A stretch of 64,000 nt of DNA from assembly GCF_900141735.1 (NCBI RefSeq), contig NZ_FQYO01000005.1:186001-250000 (forward strand), given 5' to 3'. Shown piece by piece: positions 19,925 to 28,217 of this stretch (within the stretch, counting starts at the first letter, position 1; each line of letters begins with the position of its first letter). Source of the stretch: Wenxinia saemankumensis (GTDB lineage: Bacteria; Pseudomonadota; Alphaproteobacteria; Rhodobacterales; Rhodobacteraceae). The notes below the pieces were generated by a model that did no database searches, was not told the DNA's origin, and worked only from the letters and a program-made list of their open reading frames with translations. The translations under genes and the position numbers were made by a program.

Positions 19925-22900
19925 AGCCCTCCTGCCAGTCCGTCGGCCCGTTGGACAGCGCGACCTGCACCGCCGTCACCTTGTATTCCGGGCAGTTCGT
20001 CGCCCAGTCGGAATGGTCGGTCGTCACCACGTTGGCCTGCGTGTCCGGATGGTGGAAGGTCGTGTAGACGACGCCCGGCATGACCCGGTCGGTGATCGTG
20101 GCGCGCAGCGACGTCTCGCCCGCGCGGGAGGCGAGGCGCACCCAGTCGCCCTCGGTCACGCCGCGCGTCTCGGCATCCTGGGGATGGATCTCGAGCCGGT
20201 CCTCCTCGTGCCAGAGGCTGTTGGCCGTGCGCCTCGTCTGCGCGCCCACATTGTACTGGCTGAGAATCCGCCCGGTGGTGAGCAGGAGCGGGAATCGCGG
20301 CCCGGTCTTCTCGTCCGTGGCGACGTATTCGGTGACGACGAGCTTGCCCCTGCCGCGCACGAAACCGTCCACGTGCATGATGGGAGAGCCCGCCGGGTGA
20401 TCCTCGTTGCAGGGCCACTGGACCGAGCCGAGCCGGTCGAGAAGGTCGTAGGAGACGCCCGCGAAGGAGGGGGTGGTCGCCGCGATCTCGGCCATGATCT
20501 GGGAGGGATGGGTATAGGCCCAGCCCGCGCCCATCGCGTTCGCCAGCAGCTGCGTCACCTCCCAGTCGGCGTAGCCGTTGCGGGGCTTCATCACCTCGCG
20601 GACGCGGTTGATGCGACGTTCGGCATTGGTGAAGGTGCCGTCCTTCTCGAGGAAGGTGGAGCCGGGCAGGAAGACGTGGGCGTGGTTCGCCGTCTCGTTG
20701 AGGAAGAGGTCCTGCACGATCACGCAGTCCATCGCGGCGAGGCCCGCCGCGACGTGGCGGGTGTCGGGATCCGATTGCAGGATGTCCTCGCCCTGGATGT
20801 AGATGCCCTTGAAGGTTCCATCCACGGCGGCGTCGAGCATGTTCGGGATGCGCAGGCCCGGCTCGCGCTCCAGCTGGCGGCCCCAGAGCTTCTCGAACAC
20901 CTCGCGGGCGCCGTCGTCGGAGACGTGCCGGTAGCCCGGCAGCTCGTGCGGGAAGCTTCCCATGTCGCAGGAGCCCTGGACGTTGTTCTGCCCGCGCAAG
21001 GGGTTCACGCCTACGCCCGGCCGGCCGATATTGCCGGTCAGCATGGCGAGATTGGCGATGCCCATGACGGTGGTCGAGCCCTGGGAATGCTCCGTCACGC
21101 CGAGCCCGTAATAGATCGCGCCGTTGCCGCCGGTGGCGTAGAGCCGGGCCGCGGCGCGCAGGTCGGCGGCGGGCACGCCGGTCAGCGCTTCGGTCGCCTC
21201 GGGCGAATGGCGGTCTTCGCTGACGAAGGCGGCGTAGTCCTGGAACTCGTCCCAGTCGCAGCGCTCCCTGATGAAGGCCTCGTCGCACAGTCCTTCGGTC
21301 ACGATCACATGCGCCATCGAGGTGACGACGGCGACGTTGGTCCCCGGCCGCAGCGGCAGGTGATGCGCCGCCTCGACATGGGCCGATCGGACGAGGTCGA
21401 TCCGGCGGGGGTCGATCACGATCAGCTTCGCGCCGGCCCGCAGCCGCTTCTTCAGCCGCGAGGCGAAGACGGGGTGCCCGTCCGTCGGGTTCGCGCCGAT
21501 CACGACGGCCACATCCACCGCCTCGACGCTGTCGAAATCCTGCGTCCCGGCCGAGGTGCCGAAGGTGGTCTTGAGCCCGTAGCCGGTGGGCGAGTGGCAG
21601 ACCCGGGCGCAGGTATCGGTGTTGTTGTTGCCGAAGACCGCGCGGATCATCTTCTGCACGAGGAACGTCTCCTCGTTGGTGCAGCGCGACGAGGTGATGC
21701 CGCCGATCGCCCGGATGCCGTGCCGTCCCTGGATGTCGCGCAGGCGGGTCGCGGCGTGGCGGATCGCCTCCTCCCAGCTGACGATCCGCCAGGGATCGGA
21801 GGTCCGCTCGCGGATCATCGGCTCGAGGATGCGGTCCTTGTGCCCGGCATAGCCCCAGGCGAAGCGGCCCTTCACGCAGCTATGCCCCCGGTTCGCCGCG
21901 CCATGCTTCCACGGGGTCATCCGGACGACACGGTCCCCGCGCATCTCGGCCTCGAACGAGCAGCCGACGCCGCAATAGGCGCAGGTCGTGACCACCTTGC
22001 GGTCGGGCGTGCCGAACTCGGCCACGCTCTTCTCCTGCAGGGCGGCGGTCGGGCAGGCCTGCACGCAGGCGCCGCAGGACACGCAGTCCGAGTGCATCGC
22101 GTCGTCGCCCCGCGCGCCGAAGGAGATGCGGGACTCGAAGCCGCGCCCCTCGACCGTCAGGGCGAAGGTGCCCTGCACCTCCTCGCAGGCGCGCACGCAT
22201 TTGGAGCAGACGATGCATTTCGCCGGATCGTAGGCGAAGTAGGGGTTGCTCTCGTCCTTGGGGAGGTAGCGCCAGTTCTGTGGGGCAGGGCGTCCGGTCT
22301 TTCGGGACACGGGCACCCCGGAGGGAGAGGGCCGCGCCGCGGGGGGGCCGGAACGGCCGCCCCGGGGGGGCGGTGCGGCCGTCTCCCGGGCCGCAGGCGG
22401 CCCGGTCGGCCGAGCCGCATCCGTCGCACCTTCACGCCCCAGGCGGCTCCACCCCTCGGCCTGGCTGTAGGCCCCGGTCCCCGACGGGTCGAAATGGTTC
22501 TCGCCCGGCGCATAGCGCACGTCGCGCAGCGCGACCGCCCCGGCCATGTCCTGCAGCTCGCAATCGCCGTTGGCAGCGCAGGTCAGGCAGTCAAGCGGGT
22601 GGTCGGAGACGTAGAGTTCCATCACCCCCCGGCGGATCCGCCGCACCTTGTCGGAGGCGGTCAGGACCACCATGCCCTCGGCCACCGGCGTCGTGCAGGA
22701 GGCGGGGGTGCCCCGCCGCCCCTCGATCTCGACCACGCAGAGCCGGCAGGAGCCGAAGGCCTCGAGATTGTCGCTCGCGCAGAGCTTCGGCACCTGGATG
22801 CCGGCCAGCGCCGCGGCCCGCATGACGGAGGTGCCGGCGGGGACGGTAACGGGGAATCCGTCGACCGTGAGGGTGACGGCGAGGCCCGACCGCGCGGCGG

Positions 22901-22946
22901 GCGTGCCGAGGTCGCGGTCGTCCCAAGGAATGACGAAGTCCTTCAT
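19881..22946 (-). CDS. fdsA: NAD-dependent formate dehydrogenase, molybdenum subunit FdsA
   Basis: Catalytic subunit that oxidises formate to CO2 at bis-molybdopterin guanine dinucleotide. N-terminal cluster ligands: [2Fe-2S] Cys56, 67, 70, 84, and the His-Cys3 cluster DHPLDCLTCAANGDC (116-129). Two [4Fe-4S] sites follow (CIVCSKCVRAC and CVSCGACVQAC), then TCAYCGVGC at the molybdenum domain, with the metal ligand cysteine in RVCHSPTGYG; no selenocysteine is used. The protein has 1021 residues, longer than the usual 950-960, because of a low-complexity insertion at about 155-225. The start ATG overlaps the stop of the DUF4287 gene. Confidence 0.96.
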   Translation of the reverse strand: MKDFVIPWDDRDLGTPAARSGLAVTLTVDGFPVTVPAGTSVMRAAALAGIQVPKLCASDNLEAFGSCRLCVVEIEGRRGTPASCTTPVAEGMVVLTASDKVRRIRRGVMELYVSDHPLDCLTCAANGDCELQDMAGAVALRDVRYAPGENHFDPSGTGAYSQAEGWSRLGREGATDAARPTGPPAARETAAPPPRGGRSGPPAARPSPSGVPVSRKTGRPAPQNWRYLPKDESNPYFAYDPAKCIVCSKCVRACEEVQGTFALTVEGRGFESRISFGARGDDAMHSDCVSCGACVQACPTAALQEKSVAEFGTPDRKVVTTCAYCGVGCSFEAEMRGDRVVRMTPWKHGAANRGHSCVKGRFAWGYAGHKDRILEPMIRERTSDPWRIVSWEEAIRHAATRLRDIQGRHGIRAIGGITSSRCTNEETFLVQKMIRAVFGNNNTDTCARVCHSPTGYGLKTTFGTSAGTQDFDSVEAVDVAVVIGANPTDGHPVFASRLKKRLRAGAKLIVIDPRRIDLVRSAHVEAAHHLPLRPGTNVAVVTSMAHVIVTEGLCDEAFIRERCDWDEFQDYAAFVSEDRHSPEATEALTGVPAADLRAAARLYATGGNGAIYYGLGVTEHSQGSTTVMGIANLAMLTGNIGRPGVGVNPLRGQNNVQGSCDMGSFPHELPGYRHVSDDGAREVFEKLWGRQLEREPGLRIPNMLDAAVDGTFKGIYIQGEDILQSDPDTRHVAAGLAAMDCVIVQDLFLNETANHAHVFLPGSTFLEKDGTFTNAERRINRVREVMKPRNGYADWEVTQLLANAMGAGWAYTHPSQIMAEIAATTPSFAGVSYDLLDRLGSVQWPCNEDHPAGSPIMHVDGFVRGRGKLVVTEYVATDEKTGPRFPLLLTTGRILSQYNVGAQTRRTANSLWHEEDRLEIHPQDAETRGVTEGDWVRLASRAGETSLRATITDRVMPGVVYTTFHHPDTQANVVTTDHSDWATNCPEYKVTAVQVALSNGPTDWQEGYAAQAERARRIAAE

Positions 22947-23152
22947 GTCCCGGCTCCTGCGCGGTGATGGGCGACGAGGGCATTGGCATGGCCGTGGCCG
23001 AGCCCGTGCTCGGCCTTGAGCCAGGCGACGGTCTCCATGTGCTTTTCCTCCGGCCGCGCGGCGATCAGGTCCAGCCAGTGCTGCACGGGACGGCCGTACT
23101 TCGCCTCGATGGACGGAAAGTAGGAGGCGGGGCCCTTCACCTTGTCGGTCAT
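22943..23152 (-). CDS. Small DUF4287 protein inside the fds operon
   Basis: A 69-residue protein of the DUF4287 family, whose function is unknown. Nearly the whole length is the domain: KGPASYFPSIEAKYGRP at the N-terminus, a central WLDLIAARPEEKHMETVAWL helix, and KAEHGLGHGHANALVAHH at the C-terminus. It sits between fdsB and fdsA. Its TGA overlaps the fdsA ATG (ATGA), while 82 non-coding bases separate it from fdsB. This means fdsA translation may depend on it. I know no functional link between DUF4287 and formate dehydrogenase. Confidence 0.88.
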   Translation of the reverse strand: MTDKVKGPASYFPSIEAKYGRPVQHWLDLIAARPEEKHMETVAWLKAEHGLGHGHANALVAHHRAGAGT

Positions 23153-23234
23153 CGCATCGCTCCCTTTTCCGAGGCTTCGTCCCGGGCCCGGCCCGGGGCT
23201 CGGGCGATCCTCGCGGGCCTTTCGCCGAAGGCGG

Positions 23235-24755
23235 TCATTCCGCCGCCTCCCGCGCGCCGCCGAAATCCTCGGGAAAGCCGGTCACCGCGCTCATCACCGG
23301 GTAGGGGGTGAAGCCCCCCAGCGCGCAGAGCGAGCCGTCCCTCATCGTCTCGCACAGATCGGCCAGCAGGGGCAGGGCGGCCGGATCTCCCGCGGCGACG
23401 CGGTCGAGAACCTCGACCCCGCGCACCGCGCCGATCCGGCAGGGCGTGCACTTGCCGCAGCTTTCCACGGCGCAGAACTCCATCGCGAAGCGGGCCTGGG
23501 CCAGCATGTCGACGCTGTCGTCGAAGACCACGATCCCGGCATGACCGATCAGCCCGCCCTGGCCGTCGAATTCCTCGTAGCCGAAGGGTGTGTCGAACTT
23601 CTCGCGCCCGAAATAGGCCCCCAGGGGCCCGCCGACCTGCACCGCCCGGACCGGCCGGCCCGAGGCGGTCCCGCCGGCGAGGTCGTCCACGATCCGGCCC
23701 AGGCTCATGCCGAACCCCGCCTCGAACAGCCCGCCGCGCGCCACGTTGCCCGCGATCTGCATCGGGATCGTCCCGCGCGAGCGTCCCAGCCCCTGCGCGG
23801 CATAGGCCGCCGCGCCGTTCGCCAGGATCGTCGGCACGGACGCCAGCGAGATGACGTTGTTCACCACGGTGGGCCGCCCGAAGGCACCCTCGAGCGCGGG
23901 CAGGGGCGGCTTGGCGCGGACCGTGCCGCGTTTCCCCTCCAGCGAGTTCAGCAGCGAGGTTTCCTCGCCGCAGACATAGGCGCCCGCGCCGACACGCACC
24001 TCCATGTCGAAGGCGCGGCCGCTGCCCAGCACCGAGACGCCGAGCATCCCGCCCGCGCGGGCGGCGGCGATCGCCGACTCCATCGCCGCGATGGCGTCCG
24101 GGTATTCGCTGCGGATGTAGACGAAGCCCTTCTCCGCCCCCACGGCGAGGCCGGCGATGGCCATCCCCTCGATCAGGCAGAAGGGGTCGCCCTCCATCAG
24201 CATGCGGTCGGCGAAGGTGCCGCTGTCGCCCTCGTCGGCATTGCAGACGATGTATTTCACCGGGCCGGGGGCGGTGCGCACCGTCTCCCACTTGAGGCCC
24301 GTCGGGAAGCCGGCGCCGCCCCGCCCGCGCAGCCCGCTCTCGCGGACCTCCGCCACGATCTGCGCGTCCGTCATCTCCAGCGCCCGGCGCAGGCCGGCGA
24401 GGCCGCCATGCGCCGCGTAGTCGGGGAGCGAGGCGGGGTCGACCACGCCGACCCGGGCGAAGGTGAGGCGGGTCTGGCGCTTCATCCAGTCGAGCTCTTC
24501 GACCGGCCCCAGCGCTTTCGGTCCCGCCCCGTCGAGGATGGCGGCGGCATCGCGCGGATCGGCCGGTCCCCAGCCATGGCGCAGGCCGTCCATCTCGACC
24601 TCGACCAGCGGCTCCAGCCAGATCATCCCGCGCGAGCCGGTGCGGACGAGGGTGATCTCCATCCCCCGCGCCTCCGCCTCGCGGGTCAGCGCCTCGGCCA
24701 CCGCGTCGGCGCCGAGCGCGCGGGCCGCGGCGTCCTTCGGGACGTAGACCCTCAC
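23235..24755 (-). CDS. fdsB: NAD-dependent formate dehydrogenase, flavin subunit FdsB
   Basis: Diaphorase subunit (506 residues) that passes electrons from the iron-sulfur chain to FMN and NAD, related to complex I NuoF. An N-terminal thioredoxin-like domain (1-110) is followed by the FMN/NADH domain (GLRGRGGAGFPTGLKW, YIVCNADEGDSGTFADR, GAGAYVCGEETSLLNSLEG) and a C-terminal [4Fe-4S] motif ESCGKCTPCRIG near residue 430. The GTG start overlaps the fdsG stop (GTGA). The downstream 82-base gap before DUF4287 is the only break in an otherwise overlapping operon. Confidence 0.96.
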   Translation of the reverse strand: MRVYVPKDAAARALGADAVAEALTREAEARGMEITLVRTGSRGMIWLEPLVEVEMDGLRHGWGPADPRDAAAILDGAGPKALGPVEELDWMKRQTRLTFARVGVVDPASLPDYAAHGGLAGLRRALEMTDAQIVAEVRESGLRGRGGAGFPTGLKWETVRTAPGPVKYIVCNADEGDSGTFADRMLMEGDPFCLIEGMAIAGLAVGAEKGFVYIRSEYPDAIAAMESAIAAARAGGMLGVSVLGSGRAFDMEVRVGAGAYVCGEETSLLNSLEGKRGTVRAKPPLPALEGAFGRPTVVNNVISLASVPTILANGAAAYAAQGLGRSRGTIPMQIAGNVARGGLFEAGFGMSLGRIVDDLAGGTASGRPVRAVQVGGPLGAYFGREKFDTPFGYEEFDGQGGLIGHAGIVVFDDSVDMLAQARFAMEFCAVESCGKCTPCRIGAVRGVEVLDRVAAGDPAALPLLADLCETMRDGSLCALGGFTPYPVMSAVTGFPEDFGGAREAAE

Positions 24756-25237
24756 GCCCCGCACTCCGCCAGCAGGGCGTCCAGCCGGTCGCTGTCGAGC
24801 CGGGCATGGAGCGTGCCGTCGAGCATCGCCGCCGGCCCGCAGGCGCAGAGGCCGAGGCAGTAGACCGGCTCCAGCGTCACGGCGCCGTCGGGCGTCGTCT
24901 CGCCGAACTCGATGCCCAGCCGGTCCCGGGCCGAGTCCTCGATCCCGCGGCCGCCCCTCGCCTGGCAGGCCTCGGCCCGGCAGACCTTCAGCAGGTGCCG
25001 GCCGGCCGGCGCGTCGCGGAAATCGTGGTAGAAGCTGACCACGCCATGCACCTCGGCCGTGGTGAGGTTGAGCGCGTCCGCCAGCGGGGCGATGGCGGAT
25101 CGCGGCACGTGGCCCCATTCGGCCTGCACCGCGTGCAGGATCGGCAACAGCGGCCCGTCGAGGCGGGCATGCGCGGCCACGATCTCGCGCAGGCGGGCGC
25201 CGATCTCGGCGGCGTGCGGCGCCTCGGACATGGACAT
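24752..25237 (-). CDS. fdsG: NAD-dependent formate dehydrogenase, [2Fe-2S] subunit FdsG
   Basis: Small NuoE-like subunit of 161 residues. A helical domain (LLPILHAVQAEWGHVPRSAI, EVHGVVSFYHDFR) precedes a thioredoxin-like [2Fe-2S] domain with CRAEAC and CLGLCACGP as cluster ligands. The start was set at MSMSEAPH, preceded by GGAGG at good spacing; MSEAP two codons later is an alternative. First structural gene of the fds operon, 88 bases downstream of the LysR regulator on the same strand. Confidence 0.95.
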   Translation of the reverse strand: MSMSEAPHAAEIGARLREIVAAHARLDGPLLPILHAVQAEWGHVPRSAIAPLADALNLTTAEVHGVVSFYHDFRDAPAGRHLLKVCRAEACQARGGRGIEDSARDRLGIEFGETTPDGAVTLEPVYCLGLCACGPAAMLDGTLHARLDSDRLDALLAECGA

Positions 25238-25313
25238 GGGTCGGCTCCTCCCCGGGGATCGTCTCGTTCTGCCCCGCGACGGGCGACGGATCAATATCGC
25301 CGTTCCGTCCCTC

Positions 25314-25330
25314 GATAGCCCTGGTCTATC
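25314..25330 (-). promoter_or_regulatory. LysR-type operator palindrome upstream of fdsG
   Basis: GATAG (25314-25318) and CTATC (25326-25330) form a perfect inverted repeat with a 7-base spacer, containing the T-N11-A core expected for LysR-type regulators. It is centred about 85 bases upstream of the fdsG start, the normal distance for an activator site. It overlaps the TAG stop codon of the lysR gene. That this regulator binds it is inference. Confidence 0.5.
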
Positions 25331-26207
25331 GGGCGCCCTCCGCCGCCGCCTCCAGCAGGGCCTCCACCACCGGGGCCTGAGGGGCGCGCCGCGGCGCGAT
25401 CAGGCCGACCGGATGCCGGGCATCCGGCCCGGTCAGCGGCACGGCCCGAAGCCGACCGGTCCCGAGGAACGGCGCGACCGCATCCTGCGGCAGGATCGTC
25501 GCCCACTCCCCGGTCAGGACATGAGCGATGAGGGCGAGGGTCGAGTTCGTCTCGATCCGCGGCCGGGGGGCGAGGCCCGCGGACCCCAGATGCCCGGCGA
25601 TGATCCGGCGGTTCTGCATGTCGGGCGTGAGCAGGGCGAGCGGCAGGTCCGGCAGCTCGGCCCAGCCCAGCGAGGCCCGTCCGGCGAGCGGCGCATCCTC
25701 GCGCAGGACGAGCGCGTAGCTTTCCTCGTAGAGCGGGACCGTCACCACCCGGCCGAGCGGTTCCCCGCCGAGATAGGTCACCCCGGCATCGGCCCCGTGA
25801 TTCTCGAGCGCCGCGGCGATCTCGGTCGAGGGGGCCGAGACGATGGTGAGGCGCACGCCCGGATGGGCGGCGGCGAAGCGCGCCGTCAGGGGCGAGATCG
25901 CGGCCAGCGCGGTCGGGATCACGGCGAGGCGCAGGTCGCCCGCCACGCCCGATCGCGCGGCCCGCATCTCGTCCTTCAGCATCCGCGCGTCGCCGGTGAT
26001 CCGCCGCGCCCAGTCCAGCGTCCGCTTGCCCTCGGGCGTCAGCCCCCCGTAGCGCGAGCCGCGCACGACGAGCAGCACGCCGAGCTCGGCCTCCAGCTGC
26101 TTGATGGCGCTCGACAGGGTGGGCTGCGTGACGCCCATCGCCTCGGCCGCCCGGCCGAAATGGCGGGCCTGGGCAAGGGCGATGAACATCTGCAGCTTGT
26201 CGATCAT
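25326..26207 (-). CDS. fdsR: LysR-family regulator, probable activator of the fds operon
   Basis: Transcription factor of 293 residues starting MIDKLQMFIALAQARHFGRA; the winged helix is residues 1-60 (GVTQPTLSSAIKQLEAELG). The effector domain includes GDLRLAVIPTALAAISPLTARF and LLTPDMQNRRIIAGHL. It lies immediately upstream of fdsG on the same strand, with a perfect LysR-type palindrome at their junction. LysR regulators in this position (FdsR) are known for fds operons in other bacteria. The symbol is given by context, not proven. The upstream frame is open but has no better start. Confidence 0.82.
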   Translation of the reverse strand: MIDKLQMFIALAQARHFGRAAEAMGVTQPTLSSAIKQLEAELGVLLVVRGSRYGGLTPEGKRTLDWARRITGDARMLKDEMRAARSGVAGDLRLAVIPTALAAISPLTARFAAAHPGVRLTIVSAPSTEIAAALENHGADAGVTYLGGEPLGRVVTVPLYEESYALVLREDAPLAGRASLGWAELPDLPLALLTPDMQNRRIIAGHLGSAGLAPRPRIETNSTLALIAHVLTGEWATILPQDAVAPFLGTGRLRAVPLTGPDARHPVGLIAPRRAPQAPVVEALLEAAAEGAR

Positions 26208-26332
26208 GGGCGGCAGCCTCGCCGCCGCCGAGGCCCGCGTCCATCCCCCGTGATTCCTCTGCCGCGTTGAGCAATGGGGGCCGTGGGCGCTAACGTCGCG
26301 TCCCTGCCCCTCACGGCGGTTCACGTCGGGCC

Positions 26333-26361
26333 TGCGGACCCGAAATAACGTGGGGTCCGCA
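26333..26361 (+). promoter_or_regulatory. Inverted repeat in the oppA leader
   Basis: A perfect 9-base inverted repeat, TGCGGACCC (26333-26341) and GGGTCCGCA (26353-26361), with an AT-rich 11-base loop GAAATAACGTG. It lies 130 bases upstream of the peptide-binding protein gene, in the gap shared with the divergent LysR gene. It could be an operator or an RNA hairpin in the leader. I found no clear promoter elements around it. Confidence 0.4.
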
Positions 26362-26490
26362 CTTGCGTTTCAGGGGCGAAGGTCAAAGGATCATGCCCAT
26401 GCCCGCCGGATCCGCAGGTTCCGCCGGGGCACCCATCGACCAAGCGTCCGGCGATGCACCGGGCGCGTCACGACAAGGGAGACATTTCGT

Positions 26491-28134
26491 ATGAAACTCA
26501 AGACGCACCTGATGGCCGGCACCGCCGCCACTCTGGTGGCCCTGTCCGGTTCCGCGCTGCTCGCGCAGGACATGACCGGCCCCAACGGCGAGACCCTGGC
26601 CGAGAACCAGACCTTCACCTACCGCGTCCTCGACGAGTTCCCGTCGATCGACCCCAACCTCATCGAGGACGTCGAAGGCTCCGCCATCGGCCGCAACCTC
26701 TTCGAGGGCCTGATGAACCAGGACAGCGAGGGCAACGTGGTCCCCGGCGTCGCCACGGGCTACGAGGTCTCCGATGACGGGATGACCTACACCTTCACGC
26801 TGCGCGACGACGCCCGCTGGTCCAACGGCGAGCCCGTGACCGCCGGCGACTTCGTCTATTCCTGGCAGCGCGCCGCCGACCCGGCGACCGCGTCCGAGTA
26901 CCAGTGGTACATGGGCCTGATGGCGATCGAGAACGTCGACGCCGTGATGGCCGGCGAGATGGAGCCCTCCGAGCTGGGCGTGACCGCGGTCGACGACCAC
27001 ACGCTCGAGGTGCGCCTGTCCCAGCCGCTGCCCTACTTCGCGCAGATGGTGACGCACACGACGACCTTCCCGGTCCCGCAGGCGACCATCGAGGAGTTCG
27101 GCGACGCCTGGACCCAGCCGGGCAACATGGTGTCGAACGGCGCCTACGTCCTGTCCGAGCGCGTCCCGCAGGAGCGCATCGTCCTGACGAAGAACCCCGA
27201 ATACTGGGATGCCGAGAACGTCTACCTCGAAGAGGTGACCGCGCTCATCATCAACGACGAGAACCAGGCGTTGACGCGCTATCTCGCCGGCGAGCTCGAC
27301 CAGACCGACGTGCCGGCCGGACAATATCCGCGCCTGAGCGAGGAATATCCCGAGCAGGCCGTGTCGGTGCCGAACCTGTGCACCTACTACTACAACGTCA
27401 ACGTGACCGAGGCCGGCCTGCCGGCGCTGCAGGAGCAGTCGGTCCGTCAGGCGCTGAACCTCGCCATCGACCGCGACGTGATCGTCGAGAACGTCACCGC
27501 CGGCGGCCAGCGGCCCGCCTACTCGCTGACGCACTGGGCGACCGCGGGCTTCGAGGTGCCGGAGGCCGACATCATCGGCATGACGCAGGAAGAGCGCAAC
27601 ACGATGGCGCAGGAGATGCTGGCCGAGGCGGGCTACGGTCCCGACGGCGAGCCGCTCAACGTCGAGATCATCTACAACACCTCTGACGCGCACCGCTCCA
27701 TCGCGGTGGCGATCGGCCAGATGTGGCAGCAGACGCTGGGTGTCGAGACGACGCTGTCGAACCAGGAATGGCAGACCTACCTGACCACCCGGGGCGACAA
27801 GAACTACCAGGGCGTCGCGCGCGCCGGCTGGTGCGCCGACTACAACGAGGCGTCCTCGTTCCTCGACATCATGCAGTCCGATTCCGGCTACAATGACTCG
27901 GGCTGGACGAACGAGGAATACGACGCGCTGCTGGCCGAGGCCCGCACCGCCGAGGATCCGCTGCCGCTCTACCAGCAGGCGGAAGCGATCATCCAGGAAG
28001 AGCTGCCGATCCTGCCGATCTACTTCTACTCGACCGTCTTCATGATGGACGACGCGATCGAGGGCTATCCGCTCGAGAACGCGCAGGACAACTGGTACGC
28101 CAAGGACCTGTACCGGGTCGCCGAGTCCGAGTAA
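26491..28134 (+). CDS. oppA: Oligopeptide ABC transporter, periplasmic substrate-binding protein
   Basis: Captures peptides in the periplasm for the permease encoded downstream. The 547-residue protein has a cleavable signal peptide (MKLKTHLMAGTAATLVALSGSALLA, cut before QD) and no lipobox. The family-5 solute-binding motifs are clear: AIGRNLFEGLMNQDSEG, TFTLRDDARWSNGEPVTAGDFVYSWQR and the C-terminal WCADYNEASSFLDIM region typical of OppA rather than DppA. GGGAG 8 bases before the ATG fixes the start. A strong hairpin separates it from oppB, so it is probably expressed above the membrane genes. Confidence 0.93.
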   Translation: MKLKTHLMAGTAATLVALSGSALLAQDMTGPNGETLAENQTFTYRVLDEFPSIDPNLIEDVEGSAIGRNLFEGLMNQDSEGNVVPGVATGYEVSDDGMTYTFTLRDDARWSNGEPVTAGDFVYSWQRAADPATASEYQWYMGLMAIENVDAVMAGEMEPSELGVTAVDDHTLEVRLSQPLPYFAQMVTHTTTFPVPQATIEEFGDAWTQPGNMVSNGAYVLSERVPQERIVLTKNPEYWDAENVYLEEVTALIINDENQALTRYLAGELDQTDVPAGQYPRLSEEYPEQAVSVPNLCTYYYNVNVTEAGLPALQEQSVRQALNLAIDRDVIVENVTAGGQRPAYSLTHWATAGFEVPEADIIGMTQEERNTMAQEMLAEAGYGPDGEPLNVEIIYNTSDAHRSIAVAIGQMWQQTLGVETTLSNQEWQTYLTTRGDKNYQGVARAGWCADYNEASSFLDIMQSDSGYNDSGWTNEEYDALLAEARTAEDPLPLYQQAEAIIQEELPILPIYFYSTVFMMDDAIEGYPLENAQDNWYAKDLYRVAESE

Positions 28135-28157
28135 CCGGACCCTCGCACGACTGACCG

Positions 28158-28181
28158 CCCGCGCCCCGATGGGGGCGCGGG
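28158..28181 (+). terminator. Hairpin between oppA and oppB
   Basis: CCCGCGCCCC (28158-28167) pairs with GGGGCGCGGG (28172-28181) around the loop GATG, a perfect 10-pair stem. No T-run follows. Such a structure between a binding-protein gene and its permeases usually acts as a 3' stability element or partial terminator that raises binding-protein mRNA. Confidence 0.5.
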
Positions 28182-28217
28182 CCTTCGCTTTCGCGCCCAG
28201 CGGAGGAATCCCCCCTC

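Noticed and set aside
22272-22484. Intein or mobile insertion within fdsA
   Set aside because: The stretch has no splicing or nuclease motifs and is low-complexity; it is better explained as an expanded loop or repeat.
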